Source: Branchiostoma belcheri (Eukaryota > Chordata > Leptocardii > Amphioxiformes > Branchiostomatidae). From it: a stretch of 64,000 nt of DNA. Below, piece by piece: positions 1 to 8,900 of the stretch. Each line of letters opens with the position of its first letter. Position 1 is the first letter of the stretch. A program made the position numbers and the translations under genes. A model generated the notes under the pieces. The model had not been told where the DNA came from. It did not search any database and saw only the letters and a list, made by a program, of their open reading frames with translations. Location of the stretch: the NCBI RefSeq assembly GCF_001625305.1, contig NW_017802780.1, forward strand, positions 443,452 to 507,451, read 5' to 3'.

Positions 1-894
1 TGGTGGGACCGGGGGGGGGGGGCTCTTTTGACCCCCCCCTCTCAGAACTCGCGAACGGTATGTCGTATGACCACCAAATTTTCAGAGGATGATGTACTAG
101 TAAAAATTATCATATCTGCAATTTTATGTCGTTATGACGTAATATGACGTCATTATGACGTCATTATGACGTCATTAATGTCATTTTATTGGCCAAAACC
201 GTCTAGATAGGTTATTCCCTAAAAACTAAATAGTTTACAACATAACTTTACCAAAAGTGTTTATGACAGAATATTAGGATGTAATACGTCTTATGTTGCC
301 CATAGCAACACCGGTGACGTCATAAAAATGACGTCATGCATATATAAGATGTCCGCCATTTTGGATCATAAATCTTGAATTTTCAAATATAGTTTTTTTC
401 ATGATAAAGCCTAAAATAAATTGTAAACATACTAAAGACCTTCATTAAACCTTTTTTGTCAAAAGAAATGGAAGTATTGATGACATTTAAGGAAAATAAC
501 CTGTATATACCTGTTATAATGATATGGTCCGCCATCTTGGATTTGGGCCAATGACGTCATCAAATTAGCATAAATTATGCATTTTTAATTATAAAATTTA
601 CATAAAATTATCTGGGATGCTATTAATATTAGAAACCATGAGTAAATTGACATAAAACTCATAAAATTCTATTGTTGAAACTAAAATTACTAAATTTAGC
701 AAAAAATGCCTGTCAGAAACCCGTTGCCATGGCAACACAAAAATGTTTTATCTTATCCCAATGATTGAGAATTGTTGCCAACAATATTTTAGGAAAAGTC
801 ACCAAGTTTGGTCGCTCTAGCACTAGCCGTTCAGACGCTACGTGACATCAAAGTTGGCGCGGGCACTTTTAGCCCCCCCCCCGTATAGATAGGG
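1..894. mobile_element. piggyBac-like TTAA element, copy 1 (left end outside window)
   Basis: Non-coding DNA transposon copy. Its right end carries the inverted-repeat end ATAGATAGGG at 885-894, followed by TTAA at 895-898. The same body reappears at 899-4234 and 38068-43170: C-tract, CRE array, X-box-like palindrome, CCGCCAT(C/T)TTGGAT motif, a second GTTGCC palindrome and a GGCGCGGGCACTTTTAG end. piggyBac elements are known for TTAA target duplications and ends starting CCY, which fits. No transposase reading frame is present, so this is a non-autonomous copy. Kolobok elements also use TTAA and cannot be fully excluded. Confidence 0.75.
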
Positions 895-898
895 TTAA
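895..898. repeat. TTAA site shared by two adjacent elements
   Basis: One TTAA serves as right target duplication of the element ending at 894 and left target duplication of the element starting at 899. The two elements are therefore directly abutted in the same orientation. Confidence 0.8.
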
Positions 899-1036
899 CC
901 CTATCTAGACTGGGCTTTTTTTATCTTTGGGACGGTTGAGGCTCATTCGGCCCCCTCCTTAGAACTCAAGAACGGTACGTATATCGTATGTGCACCCAAT
1001 TTTAGAGTATGGTGTACTAGTAAATCATCATCATCA

Positions 1037-1552
1037 TCATTCATCCTCCGTAGAGGTGGAGCATACAAAGTTAGTTCGCCACAACTGTCTGTCATACATC
1101 ATTGAGAAAAGTTCATGTCCCTCCAAGCCAGTTTCAGTTTCAATAAGTTTCTTAACTGTTATGTTTGGGCGTCCAACTCTTCTCTTACAGGTATCAGGGT
1201 TCCAGAGTAGAAGCCTACTGGCTGGTTCTTCACTACGTATTACATGACCGGCCAAGCTTAGTCGTCGACATTTGACTACTGAAGTTACATTTGGTAGCGA
1301 ACCGTATAACTGTTCATTAGTAGTATGTTTCCACCATGGTGTATTGAAAACCACTCGCAACATCTTCGTGTATGTTCCGTTTAGTTTTCTAGAATGTGAC
1401 ATATTCATGACCCATGATTCTGACCCATACAAAAGAATTGTTTCAATACATGCCTTAAACACTTTGATCTTAGTTTGTTTTCTAATGGGCGCTTTCCAAA
1501 TCTTACGTAATGAGTGAAGAGCACTCCATGCCTGTGCGATCCGCACATCCAT
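1037..1552 (-). pseudogene. RTE C-terminal region
   Basis: A 171-residue minus-strand frame with the hallmark RTE C-terminal sequence: KVFKACIETILLYGSESW followed by a CRRLSLAGHVIR segment and the GRP motif. It lies downstream of the reverse-transcriptase frames in the same insert, in a different frame, and ends just before the (TGA)n tail. It is a retrotransposon remnant, not a host gene. Confidence 0.85.
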
Positions 1553-1633
1553 GTCATGAACACTATCAGAGTACCCTCCTAAGTATTTGAAATCCGCAAC
1601 ACATTCGATTTCAGTGCCATCAGTGGCAAAAAG

Positions 1634-2420
1634 TTAACTGTCAGTAGTAGGGTTTAGATGCATGAACTTTGTCTTGGAAGCATTCAAGTATAAACCTATT
1701 TTTTGACATGAAGTTTCAACTTTTGTGAGAAGATTTTGTGCATATTTTATTGAGTTTTCCAATAAAGCAATATCATCAGCAAAATCAAGGTCTGGGAGGG
1801 TTTCAGCTGGGTATCGTCGGCTCCGACGACGACGGAGAGTAAGCCCGTCTGATTCTGAAATCGAAGACCGGAGCGCATAGTCGAGGCAAATACAAAAGGA
1901 AGGGCCAAGGATCGCCTGCAGGACTCCAGTGTTAATGCTAAATGCATCGGTTTCTCCCTCAGGAGTAATAACCACAGCACTGGTGTCCTCGTACATGACT
2001 CGAATAGCGCTGACGACATCCAGCGGAATCCCGTACGCTTCCAGGATATGAAACATTTGTGGCGATTAATCGAATCGAAGCCTTGCGGAAATCGATAAAC
2101 ACAAGTACTGCCTCTTGGTCAAAGTTTCTCAACTCTTCTACAATGCGTCTGAGCGCGAGAATGTGAGAAGTAGTTGATCTACCTTGACGGAAGCCATTTT
2201 GGTTTGTGCGTAACACTTTGTCGATAACTGGACGAATCCTATTGAGCAAACAACGGTTATAAATTTTGGCTGCAATTTGTGACAGTGAGATACCTCTATA
2301 ATTATCTGGGCGGCGCAAGTCCCCTTTCTTAGGGATGGGGATGATTCCAGACAATCCCCATTCCTTGAGGCGCTCTCCCCTGTAGGTTAAGTTGCAAAAG
2401 TGCAAGAGAATTTTTGTCAT
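1634..2420 (-). pseudogene. RTE reverse transcriptase, frameshifted
   Basis: Two overlapping minus-strand frames (2420-1959 and 2056-1634) together give reverse-transcriptase motifs. The first contains the fingers region (IIPIPKKGD, PDNYRGISL) and the catalytic VFIDFRKA segment; the second contains PEGETDAF, GVLQ and the catalytic FADDIALL box. At least one frameshift separates them, so no functional protein can be made. It belongs to the RTE insert and continues into the C-terminal frame at 1037-1552. Confidence 0.85.
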
Positions 2421-2600
2421 GCTTTGTCATGTACTAGTAATAATCAGATCATATCAAAAAATGTTGGTATCATTATGACGTAATATGACGTTATTATGAC
2501 GTAATTCATGTGATTTATTGCCTAAAACCGTTTTTTTTAAACTTAATGGTATACCACAGAAATTAAATAAAAATGTTTATGATAGAATATTAAGGTGTAA

Positions 2601-3648
2601 AGAACAAGGGGGGTTAGCAATGGTCGATTTTATTTTGAAATGTCAAGCCTTAAAAGCAGCATGGGTAATAAAACTAGAACAAAATATAGAAAGCGAAAAT
2701 ATATTTAAGAGATGGGGCGGAAAAATACTATTTAGATGTAATTATGACATCACATGTTTAGACCTGTCTCAGTTACCTAGCTTTTACAGACAAGTACTGC
2801 AGGCATGGCAAAATATTATACAAACTGAACCAGACTCCAACAGCAATGTACGAGCCCAAGTCCTATGGAACAACAGATTTATCTGTAGTCAAGGGAAGTC
2901 AATCTTTTACAAAAATTGGATAACAGCAGGTATTACCACAGTTAATGACATTGTATGTAATAAAGGCCGCTTTCTGGAAGTAGAGTGATTGGCCAGAAAA
3001 TACAAAATTGAAATGAATCCTTTAAATGTTTTGAAATATAATTCTTTAAAAATGGCCATACCTACAAAATGGAAACAGCTTTTAAGAAATAATCAGCAGA
3101 ATTACAACCAGGAGGAGGCCTTTAATTTTGAACTTCCAAGATTTACATGTAAACAGCTGTATACTTTCCTTGTCAATGAGACCTTTGTAGCTCCTACTTG
3201 TCAAACAGAAATTATACAACATGTTAAAGATGAAAAAGGCTTAAAAAATGTATATACAATGCCCTATAAATGTACAAACAACACAAAAGTACAATATTTT
3301 CAATACAAAATTATTCACGGTTTTCTACCAACCAACTCCTATTTAAAGAAAATAAATGTGAAAGAGTCTGACCTTTGTCCTTTTTGTTCAGAAAAACAAG
3401 CCATACCACATGTATTTGTAACTTGTATATCTGTTAAACCTTTTTGGAAAGAATTCATCACCTGGTGGGATTTCAAAACTCAGTCACCAATATCTTTAGA
3501 GGAAAAAGATATCCTTTATGGACACAAGTCAGATATTCTTCTAAACAAATCCATATTGTTATGTAAATATTACATCTTTAAAAATGTTGTACAAAATGAA
3601 CCTGTCAGATTTCAAACTGTGCGCCAACAATTAGAATTAGCGATGTAA
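2601..3648 (+). pseudogene. L1/Tx1 ORF2 C-terminus, one in-frame stop
   Basis: One reading frame runs through the whole insert, broken only by TGA at 2986-2988, with the stop at 3646-3648. The first part reads ...GGLAMVDFILKCQALKAAW..., the usual segment after L1 reverse transcriptase; the second ends with the CPFC-x(9)-H-x(4)-C knuckle and a FW motif. The open frame extends left to 2518, but bases 2518-2600 belong to the host transposon, so that apparent start is an artefact. One stop and a clean duplication suggest fairly recent insertion. Confidence 0.85.
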
Positions 3649-3719
3649 CGAGGGGTAAGCCATATATATATTCGTATGTACAACTGTATGTAAAATTTGA
3701 AATAAACGATTAAAAAAAA
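2601..3719 (+). mobile_element. 5'-truncated L1/Tx1-type LINE with poly(A) tail
   Basis: A plus-strand LINE 3' fragment in the same piggyBac-like copy. The target-site duplication ATATTAAGGTGTAA (14 bp, 15 with one ambiguous A) lies at 2587-2600 and 3720-3733. The 3' end has AATAAA near 3700 and an A-run at 3711-3720. The coding part is the C-terminal third of ORF2, including a CxxC...H...C zinc-knuckle (CPFC...HVFVTC) of the kind seen in L1/Tx1 elements. Confidence 0.88.
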
Positions 3720-4238
3720 ATATTAAGGTGTAATCAATCGTATGTTGCCCATAGCAACACCAGTGACGTCAAAAATTACGTCATGCATATTTAAACTATC
3801 CGCCATCTTGGATCGTCAATATTGAATTGAAGAAAATACTTTTTTAAGTTAAAACCTAAAACTACAATGTAAATAGACAAATTAACCTTTTTTTGAAAAA
3901 AATGGAAGTTGGGATGAAATTTTAAGAAAAATAGCCGGAATGTACCTGATCATCAAATTAGCATAAATTATGCATAATAATTGATAAAAATGACATTAAA
4001 TTAAATTATATTAGATGTTATTACTATTAGAAAGCAGGTGTAAAAACATAAAAGCCTGAAAATTTCATTGTTTAAGTCAAAATTACTTATTTTTGCAAAA
4101 AGAAATCCGTCACCATGCCAGCACGAAAAATTTTTAATTTATGTCTTAGATATGAAATTGTTAGCAACAGTATTTTAGGAAAAGTTGGCGCGGGCACTTT
4201 TAGATTCCCTCCCCCCCAACCAGTCTAGATAGGGTTAA

Positions 4239-5640
4239 AGACCCATATGCACAACAGAGAGCATGTCAACACAATATTAACATCTCCAATGGCATTGGTT
4301 GTCCACGGTAATGACAACAACGTAATAAAAGGATTTCTACATATTAAAGCTTCCCGTTTAAATCTTGAATGAGCAATACTTTTTAAATTAGTATTAATCA
4401 TAAACACCATATTTTAGAGTTTGATTAAATTACATAAAACAATATTTATGTGGGTAGACAGGTATGGTTTTAAAAAGCATGGAATGTGCATAGGGCAATA
4501 ATGAAATGCGTCTATTAGAAACACGTTGCAATGTTAGCACGACATAATTATGAAAATGTTTCTTTATTTTGAAGTTGTCGCGGAATAAATTTACTCTTTA
4601 GAATGGAAATAGATGTTAAAACGTTTTACGACATCATAGCGAAAATGAAACACTTCCTACATATTGAAGCTGATGGCTTAGATCCGCCATCTTGGATTGG
4701 CAATCCTGATCAGCTTAGCATTCGTCATTAATTCTACATCATGAAATTTTGATTAAATAACAAAATATGTTTTATAATAAGTATGGTGTAACAACAAAAC
4801 ATGGAAATTATATTATCTGAACTGATGAAATCAGTGAATTTTAAATTTTTGTGAAAAAATTATAGTAGAAACCTGTTGCAATAATAGGAGGTGAAATGAC
4901 GTACGTACTTTACTATTTTAAATTGCCAAATTAATGTAATAAAATTACAAATTTGCCCAATAACCGAAGTCGTTCAGGCGTTATATGACATAGAAGCGCA
5001 CATTGCAAATATAAAATCCCATCAACAAAGTTAAAAGAGAGAAGGATAACAGTAAACCTTAAACCCTTGTCCTGCGGAGCCCGTTGTGAAATAAAATTTT
5101 GATAAATAGATAATATATAAATATCGTAATTACGTCTTATGACTTATATGTGCTATTGTCGTACACTCCTGGCTTAATCTGTCTTGTAAACATTTTTAAA
5201 TGTAACATTACATTCATAAACGTCAACATTGCAATGTAAGCATATAAACTTTAGTTCACGCACACGATTTTTTCTTGTCAGCCAACATATCCCCGCATGC
5301 TAGTATATCCCAACGTACATCTTGTATAGGGACAAGAACGAGTTATGTTCGGAAATACTATTTAGATTAGGACTGGAAATAATGTTAACGGAGCCAATGT
5401 TACACTAACGTAGCTTTACTTTAGGTCTTGTGAGTTAAACCATGCATTGAACGTTTGGAATGGCTTTCCATAGCGTACGTAATTAAGTTTTATACACACT
5501 CGAATGAAACGGAGATCTGACAGGCCTGGTTGTAGAACCTGCTTGAAGGATGCGCTTGAAGGATCTTCGATGGAAAGTTTCAATGCCATATGAAAGTTAT
5601 GAACTCTGATAGATGCAATATTACGAGGTTGAGATTTTCC
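4239..5640. other. AT-rich region, relics of TTAA elements, no gene seen
   Basis: About 4680-4960 keeps the order of motifs of the piggyBac-like family (CCGCCATCTTGGATT at about 4685, then AACCTGTTGCAA and ATGACGTA) and looks like an old diverged relative. At 5059-5077 TTAAACCCTTGTCCTGCGG resembles the end of the small element at 20846-21082. No exon-like frame stands out. Confidence 0.4.
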
Positions 5641-5643
5641 CAG

Positions 5644-5696
5644 TCAGAATTTAAAACTTGAGATCCAACTACCCACGGTCTCCCACCAGGACCCCT
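5644..5696 (-). CDS. Gene A candidate terminal exon
   Basis: A strong acceptor (CCCTTCCTTTTAG) is followed in the right phase by GSWWETVGSWISSFKF and TGA at 5644-5646. A competing candidate lies at 5821-5897 (acceptor GAGCTAG, weaker; stop TAA at 5821-5823, AATAAA at 5806-5811). Neither is proven, and further exons left of the window could exist. Confidence 0.33.
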
Positions 5697-5920
5697 CTAA
5701 AAGGAAGGGAACATAATTAAAATAAATGAACATTGAAGTAATGAAGTATTGTTGGGTCGATAGTATCCTTGACAAATTGAATCAGAATGCAGAATGTAAT
5801 GGGTATTTATTATGAATCATTTATAACGATGCGGGGTGTGATTGAAACATCCTAAACTTGGAATAGCCAAGTTGTTTTCCGTAAATAATTACATCACCTA
5901 GCTCCAGTGCACAGTGTGTG

Positions 5921-5960
<40 letters not shown>

Positions 5961-8900
5961 TGTGTGTTGGGATGTGCACGTGCGTGCTTGTAGTCTTTCT
6001 TTTGCCAATATGTTTTTGTTTATGCGCGTCCATGTGTTAATGTGTGTCTGTATACATGCGTTTGTGTGTTCCTTATTGTTGTCAGTGCCTTTATGTGTAT
6101 TGAATTAGCTACAAACCTGGGCGATTCCTGTAGCCCTTGCTGAAGTCCACACAGCCGTTGCATGTACAATGGTCCTCAGAGCCTCCGCACCAGTTTCCTG
6201 TTGAGCAGCATGGTGTGGTACTGTCAGGGTCGCATTCGGCAGGTTTACCGCTTTCTGCAGTGTAACGCCCACCACAACGCCAGTCTTTACGCCAATTCAT
6301 CTTTGGAGCTACTGAATACAATAGGAAAAAATAGACACAAACATTAGCAAATATTAAAAATGAGAATCAAGTCGTAGCTTTCATGTCGTAGTTCATCTAC
6401 GTCTTAGATGTTCTGTATCTCTATCTCATTCAAATAACATAAAACTTTTACAATGTATTGAATTATTTATAAAAGAAACCAAACCATTCGAGTAACCAAC
6501 TTTCTTATTCAACCAGCTTGAAGCTTGAAGTGGAGTACCTAGCTGCAATTTTCCTGTCAAGACCATAGGATGTTCAGGACGAAAGATACAAAAAACGGAA
6601 TTTCTGCTGCAGTACCAATGTCATCCACCAGGAGGCCCATATTTGACCTTGACCTTTCTCAAGTTATGCTGACCACAAAGTTGCGGAAACACACACAGGC
6701 AGACACTCAGACAGACAGACACACACACACAGACACGCCAAAAACAATACCTTCATTTTTCATGGAGGTAGAAAATTGCATTTGTCCTCACAGATACTAG
6801 TATGATTTGGGATGTTTATTTATTTATTTATTAATCTTAATGGGGTTCAGTGGTGTACAGAAAATGCGAAAATAAGCGAAAATTGAGTACCTGAGGTGCG
6901 CTGTGCATGGTGGTGCTGGGCTGGATCCTCCTCAATATTCCCCTCATCCTCAAGGCCTGGAGAAGACACAATGTCCTTTACACATAACAATCTTCAAGTG
7001 CAAATTGTTGTAGGTTAAAATGAAACGTATATTGAACCATGTATGGACTGTCCACTTCAGTGAAGCAAGTATCACAAAAAATGTGCCGAAGATTAAAAGG
7101 CCCCAAGGGGGTTTAGCAAGGTAGCGAACTTGTTAGTTCTGCTGATAGTCAATAATCTGTGTAGCTCAGTCTCTCTAGCAAGTTGTCAGGAACATGTTGA
7201 TTTGAACATTCCTGTTGTGTCCCAAACCGTGCCTGGGCGGGCACAGAACGGGAGACAGCATGACTGTCCAGAACCGTGCCCGGAAGTGCTGTCAATCACA
7301 GTGATTAGCGGTACCAGGCACAGTTTGGGACAAGGCCATCGCGTGTCCCGAACTGTGCCCAGTCCCCAGGCACGGTTTGGTACACAAACCGAGTGTCCAA
7401 AGCCATGGCCAGGCACGGCCTGGGACAACGCATTCGCGTGTCCCAAACCGTGCTCAGTCCCCAGGCAAGGTTTAGGACACTCTGCGCGTGTCCCGAACCG
7501 TGCTCGGGCATGGTTTAGGACAAGGCCATCGCGTGTCCAGAACTGTTGAGGCACGGTTCTGGGCAAACACATTGTTTATCTAGAAGTTGCTTTACTCTAG
7601 TCTATCGTGGATACCCGTCAGGACTATCCAGATCCGTGCGTGGACGTAAATAAGCAAGTGTTGTTTCCGATTCCTGGACTGTGTTTCTTCCTTGGGTACT
7701 AGTATACGTGCTACGTGGTGTGACTATGAAGAAACTGATAGAACCTTTTTCATTTTGTTGCAGAATGTCTGTTTTTGACACTATACATGTATGTCTAAAT
7801 CATCTTAGATTAGCACAAAAAGTATAATGTACTTTACAAAGCACGAATTACAACGATTCCTTCTTATTCTTGTCTCGACGAAAAAACAAAGATGGCGGCC
7901 GTTAAAACGGTTAAACAACAACACGAGAAGGCTCCAACCTTAAAACACTAAGCTCCGCCCCCAAAGCACGGAATGGGACACGGCCCTTGTGTATCCAGAA
8001 CTGTGCCCGGTCAGGCACGGTTCGGGACAGTCCCCGCGTGTCCCAGAATGTAGATTTGCCCAAGGCATGGTTTGGGACACGCGCACGGTTTGGGACACAT
8101 CAGTTCCGTAACCTCAGATTAAAACATTGTGCAATCAACTTCCCGACACATGGAAATGCTGAACTACTGACACACTGTATACAATATTTTTTTTTAAATC
8201 GTCCACAGCGCGAGGGGTTGTAAATCGACTCTGAGGAAGGCGTGGAGCGAAATCTAGGTCAAACGGGCGGATTGAACTTAGCGCGCAAGAATACCCGGAA
8301 GTAAGGTTCGGAACCAAACGAAATTTTCATCCCAAAATTACCATTTCCCATACTCTTCAGCCATATCAATGTTTAATAATATTTCATGGCAATTTATGAG
8401 AAATATCACCTCAAACTTGGACCCGCAAAACCCTTTCGTCACTTTTTTTACCAAGGACTACCATGCACCCCACTTGCGGAAGAACTGGGGTGTGCACCGT
8501 TAAGGTATCATGTTTCAGGTGCATAAATTATGATAATGACATTATTCACACCTATTTTTTTTTAAATTGTCTATCATAGATTAATGAAACTACACATAGT
8601 ATGACTTAAAAGTCACAAAATAGAGTCACAAAAAAGCTCTTTTCCCTGCTAAACATTAAGGGGTCAGTTTTGATCCCTTACGGTAAGATTCGTCGCTAAA
8701 AAAATCTACGGTGGTTAGAGTGTTAAATTCCCCTCTACATGTTGTTTAATTAATTCATTTATTTATTTATTAATTCAAAGATGCCAGACCTTTTTGGATA
8801 AATGGTGACGGTGCAGTAACACCACTGGTGCTAACTTCAAGTCCAACTCCGGTCTGCTCAAGCGGCAGAATCGTTGAGTGCGAGGACATAGTTGAGTGCG

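Larger units (their letters stand above)
1024..2429 (-). mobile_element. 5'-truncated RTE-type non-LTR retrotransposon
   Basis: Minus-strand retrotransposon 3' portion inserted in the piggyBac-like element. The 11-bp target-site duplication TGTACTAGTAA is at 1013-1023 and 2430-2440. Its 3' end is a short (TGA)n run, seen as ATCATCATC on the plus strand at 1025-1040; RTE-clade elements typically end in such microsatellites instead of poly(A). It encodes reverse-transcriptase motifs and the characteristic RTE C-terminus, broken by frameshifts. The 5' end is truncated at 2429. Confidence 0.88.
899..4234. mobile_element. piggyBac-like TTAA element, copy 2, carrying two nested insertions
   Basis: The ends are perfect 15-bp inverted repeats, CCCTATCTAGACTGG at 899-913 and its reverse complement at 4220-4234. 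TTAA lies on both sides (895-898 and 4235-4238). Body sequence matches copy 1 but is interrupted at 1024-2429 by an RTE fragment and at 2601-3719 by an L1/Tx1 fragment; removing both restores a colinear element of about 0.8 kb. No transposase frame is present, so the element is non-autonomous. Confidence 0.88.

Noticed and set aside
2518..2988. A 156-codon plus frame starting at 2518
   Set aside because: Bases 2518-2600 belong to the piggyBac-like host element; only 2601 onward is LINE. The start is a chance fusion.
5821..6108. Cys-Val and His-Thr repeat frames
   Set aside because: Products of the (TG)n microsatellite; only 5821-5897 was kept as a weak exon candidate.
7130..7572. Long frames on both strands (139 and 128 codons)
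   Set aside because: Both lie in the alternating hairpin oligomer and have no domain or splice support.
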